From: Rhodospirillales bacterium
GTDB lineage: Bacteria > Pseudomonadota > Alphaproteobacteria > Rhodospirillales > Defluviicoccaceae
Reading direction: 5' to 3'
NCBI GenBank assembly: GCA_030622775.1
Contig: JAUXFS010000063.1
Coordinates: forward strand, 1-7,902
DNA length: 7,902 nt
The position numbers and the translations under genes are program-made. This document shows, piece by piece, positions 1 to 7,774 of the stretch. The notes below the pieces were generated by a model. That model was given only the letters and a program-made list of their open reading frames with translations. It did no database searches and was not told the DNA's origin. Position 1 is the stretch's first letter. The number at the start of each line of letters is the position of its first letter.

Positions 1-472
1 CGATGGCGACGTTGCCGTTGCCGATGATCACCGCCGAGCGGGCGCGATCGAGCGCGACGTCGAGCCCGGCATGGTCGGGATGGCCGTTGTACCAGCCGAC
101 GAACGCCGACGATCCGTAAACGCCTTCGAGGTCCTCGCCCGGGATCCCCAGTCGGCGATCCCTGGGAGCGCCGGTGGCGAGCACCACCGCGTCGTACATC
201 GCCCGCAGGTCGGCGAGCCGCAAATCGCGGCCGATCTCGACGTGACCGAAAAACCGCACTTGCTCGCGCTCCAGCGCACGGGAGAAAACCCGGGCGACCC
301 CCTTGGTGCCCTGATGATCGGGAGCGACGCCGCCACGGATCAGGCCGAACGGCGTCGGCAGCCGGTCGAACACGTCGAGCTCGACCGCGTCCTTGCCCTG
401 ACGGACAAGCCGCTCGGCGACATAGCAGCCGGAGGGGCCGCTGCCCACGATGGCAATCTTGAGAGACGACAT
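1..472 (-). CDS. Adrenodoxin-reductase-type FAD/NADPH oxidoreductase (N-terminal part, cut by window edge)
   Basis: The first 157 residues of a flavoprotein that continues beyond base 1. A dinucleotide-binding motif GSGPSG lies at residues 10-15 for FAD. The stretch around residues 41-53 (PFGLIRGGVAPDH) is the signature of the adrenodoxin reductase/FprA family, and GNGNVAI at 151-157 is the start of the NADPH-binding Rossmann motif. Family members pass electrons from NADPH to a ferredoxin. The ATG at 470-472 is preceded by a purine-rich GGGGGAAGGGA about 5 bases upstream and starts 29 bases after the boxB stop, so it is very likely in the box operon. A role as electron donor to BoxB or a ferredoxin is inference; the usual donor BoxA belongs to a different (plant-type FNR with Fe-S clusters) family. 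A general ferredoxin-NADP reductase is the alternative. Family call is firm; physiological partner is not known. Confidence 0.88.
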   Translation of the reverse strand, partial: MSSLKIAIVGSGPSGCYVAERLVRQGKDAVELDVFDRLPTPFGLIRGGVAPDHQGTKGVARVFSRALEREQVRFFGHVEIGRDLRLADLRAMYDAVVLATGAPRDRRLGIPGEDLEGVYGSSAFVGWYNGHPDHAGLDVALDRARSAVIIGNGNVAI

Positions 473-501
473 GCGGTCCCTTCCCCCGACCGATCAGATC
501 A

Positions 502-1929
<1,428 letters not shown>

Positions 1930-1930
1930 T

Positions 1931-3589
1931 TCACACCCTCTTCCAATCGAATTCTGCCTTGGATCCCGTGCCGAACAGTTTCAACGCCCCCTTGGCGCCG
2001 ACCGCGTTCGGACGGATGAAAATCCAGTTCTGCCACGCCGACAACCGCCCGAAGATCCGGGTCGCCATGGTTTCCCGCCCGCCGAACCGCAGGTTGGCCT
2101 CCATGCCGGTCAACGCATCCGGCGACAGGCTCGTCCGCTCCTCGACGACCAATCGGATCTCGTCGGACCAGTCGAGATCGTCGGGAATGAACGTGACCAG
2201 TCCGTTGTCATCGGCTTGGCCCGGATCCAGCGACTCGCCGACGAGGGCGCGCAACCGCCCGATCGCCTCCGCATCGCCATAGAAGCGATTGGCAAGCCGC
2301 GTCGATGCGTCGACCCTCTCGAGCGAGCCGAAGTTCATTTCGCTCAGCGCGATCGCCGGCGGCGTTCCCTCGTCCTCGGGCAGGTCGAGCATATAGCTGC
2401 GGTCGGCCGCCAACGCCAACTCGAACAGGGTGCCGGCGAAACACGATCCCTCCTCGATCAGGGCGAACAGGCTGCGCGAGCTGACGTCGATCCGCGCCAA
2501 GGTCCGGCGGAGCATGTCGATGACCTCGCGGACGAACCAGTGGTCGCGATTGTCGATCAGCGCGCGGTCGGCGGCGAGCACCTTCGCGGCGTCGCCCTCG
2601 GTCCTGAGCAGCCACAGGCCGATCTCGTGGTTGTTGGTCCGGAGCATGAGGATCGCGTCGTCGAGGTCCCGCGCCATCGCCAGCGGCCACCACGCCATGC
2701 CCTCGCCGACGATCGCCTCCGGATCGGCGGCGACGTCGGCGTCCGGCCCCTTGACGGTAATGGTTGCGGTTCGCCGTTTCGAGTCGATGCTCACGTCGAC
2801 CCAGCGGTAGCGGTAGCCGTCCTCGACGATCTCGCGCGCGACCGGCGTCATCTCGACGCCGTCGGCGTCGCGTGAGCGGCCGCCTTCACGGGCCAACTCG
2901 GCGGCGCGCTCGCGCACCGAGTCCATGAACGATTGTTTCGGCGCGATGTGGTCGACAAGCCCCCAGACCTTCGCCTTGCGTCCCCGCACCCCTTCCTCGC
3001 TGGTGCAGAATACGTCGGCGAGATCGCGGCGGACCTTGCGCTTGTCGGTGAGGCGGGTGAGGCCGCCGGTGCCCGGCAGCACCGCCAGGAGCGGCACTTC
3101 CGGCAGGCTGACGGCGCTCGACCGGTCGTCGATCAGGAAGATCTCGTCACAGGCCAGGGCCAGTTCGTAGCCGCCGCCGGCGGTGGTGCCGTTGCACGCG
3201 GCGATGAACTTGAGGCCGCTCCGCTGGCTCGAATCCTCCATGGAATTGCGGGTCTCGTTGGTGAACTTGCAGAAATTCACCTTCCATTCATGGGACGACA
3301 GACCGAGCATGTAGATGTTGGCGCCGGAACTGAACATCCGGTCGAGGCCGCTGGTGATGACGACGGCGCCGACGCGCGGATGCTCGAAGCGAATGCGCTG
3401 CAAGGCGTCGTGAAGCTCCATGTCGACGCCCAGGTCGTAGGAATTGAGCTTGAGCTTGTATCCTTCGACGAGACCGCCGTCTTCGTCGATGTTCAGCGTC
3501 AACGTGGCGATCTCCCCGTCGACGTCGATCGACCAGTGCCGGTAATTTTCCGGATCCCGGTCGTATGTGACAATGTTGCGAAGGCTCAT
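1931..3589 (-). CDS. boxC: 2,3-epoxybenzoyl-CoA dihydrolase (benzoyl-CoA-dihydrodiol lyase) BoxC
   Basis: A 552-residue crotonase-superfamily enzyme that hydrolytically opens the ring of 2,3-epoxybenzoyl-CoA, giving 3,4-dehydroadipyl-CoA semialdehyde and formate. The N-terminal crotonase half shows SSGANIYML (88-95 region) and NGTTAGGGYELALACDE (133-149), which form the CoA oxyanion hole, and LPEVPLLAVLPGTGG (162-176). A second crotonase-like segment, GSCFAGTLFELALAADRSYM, lies at 381-400. The C-terminus (RFGGRETMATRIFGRLSAWQNW and KAEFDWKRV) is typical of BoxC. Roughly twice the length of a simple enoyl-CoA hydratase, as expected for BoxC. It is the first gene of the operon, with its own promoter upstream. 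The ribosome site is only moderate: GGGGA about 11 bases before the ATG. The first ATGs in the leader (3641, 3614) are out of frame with it. Confidence 0.97.
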   Translation of the reverse strand: MSLRNIVTYDRDPENYRHWSIDVDGEIATLTLNIDEDGGLVEGYKLKLNSYDLGVDMELHDALQRIRFEHPRVGAVVITSGLDRMFSSGANIYMLGLSSHEWKVNFCKFTNETRNSMEDSSQRSGLKFIAACNGTTAGGGYELALACDEIFLIDDRSSAVSLPEVPLLAVLPGTGGLTRLTDKRKVRRDLADVFCTSEEGVRGRKAKVWGLVDHIAPKQSFMDSVRERAAELAREGGRSRDADGVEMTPVAREIVEDGYRYRWVDVSIDSKRRTATITVKGPDADVAADPEAIVGEGMAWWPLAMARDLDDAILMLRTNNHEIGLWLLRTEGDAAKVLAADRALIDNRDHWFVREVIDMLRRTLARIDVSSRSLFALIEEGSCFAGTLFELALAADRSYMLDLPEDEGTPPAIALSEMNFGSLERVDASTRLANRFYGDAEAIGRLRALVGESLDPGQADDNGLVTFIPDDLDWSDEIRLVVEERTSLSPDALTGMEANLRFGGRETMATRIFGRLSAWQNWIFIRPNAVGAKGALKLFGTGSKAEFDWKRV

Positions 3590-3656
3590 GAACCGCGGCT
3601 TCCCCGTTCGTCATCCCGCCCGTGCGGGCTTTGTCCTGCATTTAAGAATGAATTGA

Positions 3657-3676
3657 ATATGCATTATAGTGCACAT
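3657..3676. promoter_or_regulatory. Candidate BoxR/BzdR-type operator (TGCA-N6-TGCA) over the boxC -10 box
   Basis: A 20-base near-palindrome (16 of 20 positions symmetric) contains TGCA at 3660-3663 and 3670-3673, six bases apart, and exactly covers the TATAAT of the boxC promoter. Two more TGCA sites flank it: 3686-3689, inside the -35 element, and 3637-3640, just downstream of the predicted start. From memory, BzdR/BoxR repressors of benzoate genes, which respond to benzoyl-CoA, bind TGCA-containing repeats around the promoter. The placement fits repression by blocking RNA polymerase. No boxR gene is in this window, so the regulator's identity is inferred. Confidence 0.6.
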
Positions 3677-3690
3677 TCCGGCGCATGCAA
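3663..3690 (-). promoter_or_regulatory. Predicted sigma70-type promoter of boxC
   Basis: Read on the minus strand, TTGCAT (3690-3685) is followed after 16 bases by a perfect TATAAT (3668-3663). The predicted transcript start is near 3656, leaving a leader of about 67 bases before the boxC ATG. The region is locally AT-rich in an otherwise GC-rich window. The leader holds a small hairpin (CCCGC/GCGGG arms, 3615-3628). Position, spacing and the perfect -10 make this the best promoter in the window, though it is not experimentally shown. Confidence 0.75.
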
Positions 3691-3746
3691 GTTCCGAATC
3701 GTCCTGTCACGCCATCGGTTCAACTCGGTCCACCTCTTTACCTCCC

Positions 3747-3797
3747 CCCCCTCACCTTACCTCTCCCCCTCGAAGGGGGAGAGGTAAGGTGAGGGGG
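3747..3797. repeat. Perfect 24-bp-stem palindromic repeat (REP-like hairpin)
   Basis: Arms at 3747-3770 and 3774-3797 are perfectly complementary over 24 bp with a 3-base loop (CGA). The arms are C-rich on the left (CTCACCTTACCTCTCCCC) and G-rich on the right. Partial degenerate copies of the same unit flank it: CACCTCTTTACCTCCCC at 3731-3747 and GAGGAAAGGTGAGGGG at 3799-3814. Similar short palindromes built from CTCACC...CTCTCCCC occur as dispersed intergenic repeats in alphaproteobacteria; the exact family cannot be confirmed here. It lies between two divergent promoters rather than behind a gene, has no U-tract, and so is unlikely to be an ordinary terminator. It may instead sit in the lpd leader. 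Confidence 0.85.
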
Positions 3798-3867
3798 TGA
3801 GGAAAGGTGAGGGGGGGGTCGAGCCAAAACCAAAATGCCCTTGTCAACAACGGACGGGAACAGCGTG

Positions 3868-5280
3868 ATGACCGACAGCACATATGATCTCGTTGTCGTC
3901 GGCGGCGGGCCGGGCGGCTACGTGGCGGCGATCCGCGCCGCGCAACTGGGGCTCCGCGTCGCCTGCGTCGAGAAGCGGGGCGCGCTCGGCGGCACCTGCC
4001 TCAACGTCGGCTGTATTCCGTCGAAGGCGTTGCTGCAGTCCTCGCACCATTACGCGGTCGCGTCGAAGGAGTTCGCCAACCACGGGATCAAGGTCTCGGG
4101 CCTGGAGGTCGACCTGCCGGCGATGATGAAGCGCAAGGAAGGGGTCGTCGGCGACCTCACCAAGGGGATCGAGTTCCTGTTGAAGAAAAACAAGGTCGAC
4201 TACCTGGTCGGATCGGGAACGATCACCGCCTCCGACGAGGTCGCGGTGACGCCGGCCAACGGCGGCGACCGCCGGGTGCTGAAGACCGGGAACATCCTGA
4301 TCGCCACCGGTTCCGAGGTGGCGACGCTGCCGGGGATCGACATCGACGAGGAGCGGATCGTCAGTTCGACCGGCGCGCTGTCGCTGGCCACGGTGCCGGA
4401 GACGATGGTGGTGGTCGGCGGCGGTTACATCGGCATCGAGCTCGGATCGGTGTGGCGTCGGCTCGGCGCCAAGGTGACGGTGGTCGAGTTCCTCGACCAG
4501 ATCCTCGCCGGCATGGACGCGGAGGTGTCCAAGCAGATGCTGCGCACCCTCAAGAAACAAGGCCTGACGTTCAAGCTGTCGAGCAAGGTCACCGGCGCCG
4601 CGAAAACCGACACCGGCGTCGCCCTGACCATCGAGCCGGTGAAGGGCGGCGACGCCCAGACCATCGAGGTGGACGTGGTCCTGGTCTCCGTCGGCCGGCG
4701 GCCCTATACCGAGGGCCTGGGGCTCGAAGCGGCCGGCGTCGAGATCGACAACCGCGGCTTCGTCACGGTCGACCGCGAGTTCCGGACCAACGTTCCCGGC
4801 ATCTTCGCCATCGGCGACGTCATCGGCGGCAAGATGCTCGCCCACAAGGCCGAGGACGAGGGCATGGCCGTCGCCGAGTTGCTCGCCGGACAGTCCGGGC
4901 ACGTCAACTACGAGGCGATCCCCGGTGTGGTCTACACTTGGCCCGAGGTGGCGGCGGTGGGCGCGACCGAGGAGCAACTCAAGAACGACGGCGTCGACTA
5001 CCGGGTCGGCAAGTTTCCGTTCACCGCCAATTCCCGCGCCCGCTGCAACGCCGACGCCGACGGCTTCGTCAAAATCCTCGCCGACGCCAAGACCGACCGC
5101 ATCCTCGGCGTCCACATCGTCGGGCCCGAGGCCGGCGACCTGATCCAGGAGGCGGTGACGGCGATGGAATTCGGCGGCTCGGCCGAGGATCTGGCGCGCA
5201 CCTGCCACGGCCATCCGGGCCTGAGCGAGGCGATCAAGGAGGCCGCCCTGGCCGTCGCCGGGCGGGCGATACACATCTGA
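3868..5280 (+). CDS. lpd: Dihydrolipoyl dehydrogenase (E3)
   Basis: A 470-residue FAD-dependent pyridine-nucleotide disulphide oxidoreductase that reoxidises the dihydrolipoyl groups of 2-oxoacid dehydrogenase complexes or the glycine cleavage system, reducing NAD+. Visible in order: FAD motif GGGPGG (12-17), redox disulphide GGTCLNVGCIPSK with C44 and C49, NAD motif GGGYIG (184-189), second FAD motif GIFAIGDV (311-318), and the C-terminal dimer-interface pair H449/E454 in HPGLSE. The usual HPTLSE has Thr where this has Gly. I chose the ATG at 3868 because the protein then starts MTDSTYDLVVVGGG as family members do; an in-frame ATG at 3835 would add 11 unusual residues, and a GTG at 3865 is also possible. 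No E1 or E2 gene is next to it, so which complex it serves cannot be told. It is divergent from boxC. Confidence 0.95.
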   Translation: MTDSTYDLVVVGGGPGGYVAAIRAAQLGLRVACVEKRGALGGTCLNVGCIPSKALLQSSHHYAVASKEFANHGIKVSGLEVDLPAMMKRKEGVVGDLTKGIEFLLKKNKVDYLVGSGTITASDEVAVTPANGGDRRVLKTGNILIATGSEVATLPGIDIDEERIVSSTGALSLATVPETMVVVGGGYIGIELGSVWRRLGAKVTVVEFLDQILAGMDAEVSKQMLRTLKKQGLTFKLSSKVTGAAKTDTGVALTIEPVKGGDAQTIEVDVVLVSVGRRPYTEGLGLEAAGVEIDNRGFVTVDREFRTNVPGIFAIGDVIGGKMLAHKAEDEGMAVAELLAGQSGHVNYEAIPGVVYTWPEVAAVGATEEQLKNDGVDYRVGKFPFTANSRARCNADADGFVKILADAKTDRILGVHIVGPEAGDLIQEAVTAMEFGGSAEDLARTCHGHPGLSEAIKEAALAVAGRAIHI

Positions 5281-5352
5281 TTATTGTTTGTTCCGCGGCG
5301 CCGGACGCTATCCTGCGTCGATGGAACGGTGGCTCAATAACCGGCGGCCAGA

Positions 5353-6561
5353 ATGACCGGCGGCAGAGGACTGATCGCCGCCATGTGCGTGGCGGAGGTG
5401 CTGACCATGGCCGGGGTCTTCGCCTTCCTGGCGCTGTTGCCGGTGTTCTTCGCCGAATGGAACCTTTCCAACACCGAGGCCGGCTGGATCGCCGGCATCT
5501 ACTTCGCCGCCTACGCGGTTTCGGTACCGGTGCTGGTGGCGCTCACCGATCGCGTCGACGCCCGGATCGTCTATATCGGCGGCGCCCTGCTGGCGGCGGC
5601 ATCCTCCGTCGGTTTCGCCATTTTCGCCGAAGGCTTCTGGACCGGGCTGATGCTGCGGGCGCTGGCCGGGGTGGCGCTGGCGGCGACCTACATGCCCGGC
5701 CTCAAGGTCCTCGTCGACCGCTACCAAGGGTCCCGCCAGTCCCGCGCGGTGACGCTCTACACGTCGAGCTTCAGCCTCGGCACCGCCGGCTCGTTCCTGA
5801 TCGCCGGCGAGATCACCGCGGCGTTCGGCTGGCGTTGGGCGTTCGCCGCCGCCGCCATCGCCGCCGCCATCGCCGCGGCGATCGCGCTGGGATTGCACCG
5901 GGTCAAGCCGCGGCCGCTGGCGAACCCGGCGCCGCTTCTCGACTTCCGCCCGGTGTTCGCCAACCGCGACGCGATGGCGTACGTGCTCGGCTATGGCGTC
6001 CATTGCTGGGAGCTGTTCACCCTGCGCTCGTGGCTGGTCGCCTTTCTCGCCTTCAGCCTTGCCGTGCAACCGGCGCGCGCCGGCTGGCCGTCGCCGACCA
6101 CGGTGGCGATGATCAGCGGCCTGGTGGCGATGCTCGCCAGCATCGCCGGCAACGAGCTCTGCGTCCGGTTCGGGCGGCGGCGGGTGATCCGCCTGGTGAT
6201 GGTCGCGTCGGTGATCGCCGCCGCCGGCATCGGCTTTAGCGGACCGCTGGCCTACGGCGTCGTCGTCGCCCTGGCGCTGGTCTACAGCGCCGTCGTCCAG
6301 CTCGACTCGGCGGCGCTCACCGCCGGCGCGATCGAGGCCGCCGACCCGGACCGCCGCGGCGCCACCATGGCGGTCCATTCGCTGATCGGCTTCGGCTGCG
6401 GCTTCGTCGGGCCGCTGGTCCTCGGCCTGGTCCTCGACCTCACCGGCGGCGCGACCACCGCCCTCTCGTGGGGCTTCGCCTTCGCCTCGGTCGCGGTGGT
6501 CGGCCTTCTCGGCCCGCTGGCGCTCGGGCTGCGAACCAAGGTTGAAGGCATTCACTCGTAG
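5353..6561 (+). CDS. Major facilitator superfamily permease
   Basis: A 402-residue hydrophobic protein with about twelve predicted membrane helices, the usual MFS size. The loop between helices 2 and 3 carries LTDRVDARIVY (65-75), a version of MFS motif A, and a basic stretch (LHRVKPRPL, about 181-189) marks the central cytoplasmic loop between the two six-helix halves. Overall it resembles the CynX/NimT and aromatic-acid style permeases of broad specificity, but the substrate cannot be read from sequence. It starts 72 bases after lpd on the same strand, so could be cotranscribed, though no functional link to lpd is evident. The ATG at 5353 has only a weak ribosome site; an in-frame ATG at 5383 is an alternative. 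Helix 6 contains an Ala/Ile tract encoded by a 12-bp tandem duplication (5848-5871). Confidence 0.9.
   Translation: MTGGRGLIAAMCVAEVLTMAGVFAFLALLPVFFAEWNLSNTEAGWIAGIYFAAYAVSVPVLVALTDRVDARIVYIGGALLAAASSVGFAIFAEGFWTGLMLRALAGVALAATYMPGLKVLVDRYQGSRQSRAVTLYTSSFSLGTAGSFLIAGEITAAFGWRWAFAAAAIAAAIAAAIALGLHRVKPRPLANPAPLLDFRPVFANRDAMAYVLGYGVHCWELFTLRSWLVAFLAFSLAVQPARAGWPSPTTVAMISGLVAMLASIAGNELCVRFGRRRVIRLVMVASVIAAAGIGFSGPLAYGVVVALALVYSAVVQLDSAALTAGAIEAADPDRRGATMAVHSLIGFGCGFVGPLVLGLVLDLTGGATTALSWGFAFASVAVVGLLGPLALGLRTKVEGIHS
5848..5871 (+). repeat. Tandem 12-bp duplication within the MFS gene
   Basis: GCCGCCGCCATC occurs twice in direct tandem, in frame, encoding AAAIAAAI in a transmembrane helix. A 14-base perfect palindrome ATCGCCGCGGCGAT (5869-5882) overlaps its end. 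Copy change would be in frame and add or remove four residues. Probably an ordinary consequence of Ala-rich coding in GC-rich DNA. Confidence 0.7.
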
Positions 6562-6698
6562 GCGTGCAAAAGGGCGACTACGTTTTCGAGTTTGCCGCAA
6601 TCGGCCGAACCCGTTGCCGTGAATCTCGGTGGACTTCGCACACCACCCAATCCAGGAACTCCAGAGATTGCGGACCCAAATGTCAATGCTCGTTGGTA

Positions 6699-7406
6699 TC
6701 AGGCCGCCAGAAGGGCCAGTACCAGGACCGACGCGAGGAGCGCCAGGGCGAGTCGCCAGAGGGGGGCCGGGGCGACGTTGCCGTATGGCGAGCCGGCGGG
6801 AACCGTCTTGGCGCCGGTCCACATGGCGCGGATCAGGTTGTCGCCGGTGAGCAGCCAGTCGACGAACACCGCCACGACATGGAACCCGACCAGCCAGCCG
6901 AGCACCGCCGTCAGCCCTTGGTGAACATCCGAGACGATACCGGCAAGACCGCGGCCGATCAGATGGGCGAAGGGACCGGCATTGTCATCATCGGCGGAGA
7001 ACAACCCGGTCAGCACGACCAAGCTCAGGGTCAGGAGCAGCAGGACGATCATCCAGCCGCCGAGCGGGTTATGACCGAGGTGGCGGGGAGGTGACAGCGC
7101 GGCAAGCTTCTTCGCGTAGTCGCGGACCACCGGCCACGGCCTGACGAAATCGCCGAACCGCGCATGCTCGGAGCCGATCACCCCCCAGATCAGCCGGAAG
7201 CAGAGGACCGCCGCCAGCAGATAGCCGCTGACGGCGTGAACGCGGAACAGCAGCCCGCCGCCCTCGGCGCTGATCCAGGCGACGGCGACCAGCGCCACGA
7301 CGGTCCAGTGGAACACCCGCGTCGGCAGATCCCAGACGCGGACGGATCGGGTGGCCGACTTGCTTTTCCGGAACCGCCGCAACGTCCGTCGTGTTTCGCT
7401 TTCCAC
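6699..7406 (-). CDS. Cytochrome b561-family (Ni,Fe-hydrogenase b-type-like) membrane cytochrome
   Basis: A 235-residue integral membrane protein with four core helices plus a final hydrophobic segment at the C-terminus. Likely b-haem ligands, numbered from the GTG start: H33 in RVFHW of helix 1, H57 in helix 2, and H162 and H176 (H-X13-H, DVHQGLTAVLGWLVGFH) in helix 4. This four-His pattern fits the two-haem prokaryotic cytochrome b561 family, which moves electrons between quinone and a periplasmic or membrane partner; substrate partner unknown. The start is uncertain. I favour the GTG at 7406, preceded by GGAG six bases upstream; a TTG at 7445 would add 13 residues but has a poor ribosome site and coincides with the predicted transcript start. 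Convergent with the MFS gene, with 137 bases between them and no convincing terminator. Divergent from the small membrane protein at 7619. Confidence 0.88.
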   Translation of the reverse strand: MESETRRTLRRFRKSKSATRSVRVWDLPTRVFHWTVVALVAVAWISAEGGGLLFRVHAVSGYLLAAVLCFRLIWGVIGSEHARFGDFVRPWPVVRDYAKKLAALSPPRHLGHNPLGGWMIVLLLLTLSLVVLTGLFSADDDNAGPFAHLIGRGLAGIVSDVHQGLTAVLGWLVGFHVVAVFVDWLLTGDNLIRAMWTGAKTVPAGSPYGNVAPAPLWRLALALLASVLVLALLAA

Positions 7407-7443
7407 CAAAGGCTCCGCTGTCCGGCCGACAGGGCAACGCCCC

Positions 7444-7485
7444 AAACCACCATTATATTCGACTTCCCTGATGTAATAGTGGTTT
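7444..7485. repeat. Inverted repeat around the cytochrome b561 promoter
   Basis: Arms AAACCACCATTA (7444-7455) and TAATAGTGGTTT (7474-7485) match in 11 of 12 positions with an 18-base spacer. The left arm overlaps the TATAAT box and the predicted transcript start, the right arm covers the region about 22-33 bases upstream of it. This suits a dimeric regulator's operator; the regulator is unknown. Confidence 0.55.
7452..7457 (-). promoter_or_regulatory. Predicted -10 box (TATAAT) of the cytochrome b561 gene
   Basis: A perfect TATAAT on the minus strand, 46 bases upstream of the favoured GTG start, predicts a transcript start near 7445. No good -35 element is visible at 16-18 bases; the sequence there is CTATTA or ACTATT, which suggests an activated promoter. 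It lies inside a 12-bp-arm inverted repeat. Confidence 0.5.
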
Positions 7486-7501
7486 CCCGACGCCGCAACA
7501 G

Positions 7502-7517
7502 TGTGATCCGGTTCACA
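7502..7517. promoter_or_regulatory. Candidate CRP/FNR-family binding site
   Basis: TGTGATCCGGTTCACA has perfect TGTGA-N6-TCACA half-sites, the classic CRP/FNR-superfamily form, and is symmetric at 14 of 16 positions. Centre is 7509.5. On the plus strand, TACCCT (7539-7544) would place a transcript start at about 7551, putting the site at -41.5, the class II activator position. Relative to the minus-strand start near 7445 it lies at about -64.5. Sequence match is strong; which family member binds is not known. Confidence 0.55.
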
Positions 7518-7562
7518 GAAAATTTGCGACTCAGCCCCTACCCTGTCTTCCGACCCGACGGA

Positions 7563-7580
7563 GACGCCGCCAACGGCGTC
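7563..7580. other. Seven-bp stem hairpin in the leader of the small membrane protein gene
   Basis: GACGCCG (7563-7569) and CGGCGTC (7574-7580) pair perfectly around a 4-base loop. No T-tract follows, so it is not a standard terminator. It lies between the predicted start near 7551 and the ATG at 7619. Confidence 0.4.
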
Positions 7581-7618
7581 AAGCCAAACCGCCGGACCAC
7601 CGGAAGAAGGCGAACTTC

Positions 7619-7774
7619 ATGGCTTTTGGGAATTCCTTTCTGGTCTTTGCCCTGGTTGTGGGCGGCTCCTTTGTCGGCGGCGCCATGCCGGGGGGCAGCC
7701 TAGACCTCGCCGCCGCCGGCGCGGTCGCCGGCCTGATCGCCGGCTTTGTCCTGCTGCTCGGCCGCACCCACTGA
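7619..7774 (+). CDS. Small two-helix membrane protein, unknown function
   Basis: A 51-residue ORF, MAFGNSFLVF to GRTH, with an excellent Shine-Dalgarno (GGAAGAAGG) eight bases before the ATG. Residues about 7-23 and 29-48 form two hydrophobic segments joined by a short Pro/Gly turn (MPGGS). Both helices carry small-residue spacing (VVGGSFVGGAMPGG; AGAVAGLIAG), typical of tightly packed helix pairs. I do not recognise the family. It is divergent from the cytochrome b561 gene and shares its control region with a CRP/FNR-like site, so a link to respiration or membrane redox is possible but inferred. Such short Gly-rich ORFs can occur by chance in GC-rich DNA, yet the ribosome site and start position argue for a real gene. 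Confidence 0.62.
   Translation: MAFGNSFLVFALVVGGSFVGGAMPGGSLDLAAAGAVAGLIAGFVLLLGRTH

Noticed and set aside
3288..3641. 117-codon frame starting in the boxC leader, as a possible upstream ORF
   Set aside because: The ATG at 3641 has no ribosome site, the frame overlaps boxC out of phase for 300 bases, and its Arg/His-rich product is typical of a shadow frame.
3747..3797. Hairpin as a rho-independent terminator
   Set aside because: No T-tract follows on either strand and no gene ends here; both neighbours are transcribed away from it.
3844..5274. 476-codon open frame antisense to lpd
   Set aside because: It runs the full length of lpd on the other strand, is His/Asp/Arg/Gly-rich without recognisable motifs, and arises from the codon bias of GC-rich genes. 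Lpd has every catalytic motif.
6562..6698. Terminator or gene remnant between the convergent MFS and cytochrome genes
   Set aside because: Only a weak GGTGG/CCACC pairing with a 10-base loop is visible, with no T-tract and no recognisable coding remnant; the stretch is somewhat less GC-rich than its surroundings but otherwise featureless.
5308..6822. 504-codon minus-strand open frame over the MFS gene
   Set aside because: Its product is an Arg/Glu/Gly/Asp-rich low-complexity chain with no fold signature, while the plus strand encodes a well-formed twelve-helix permease.
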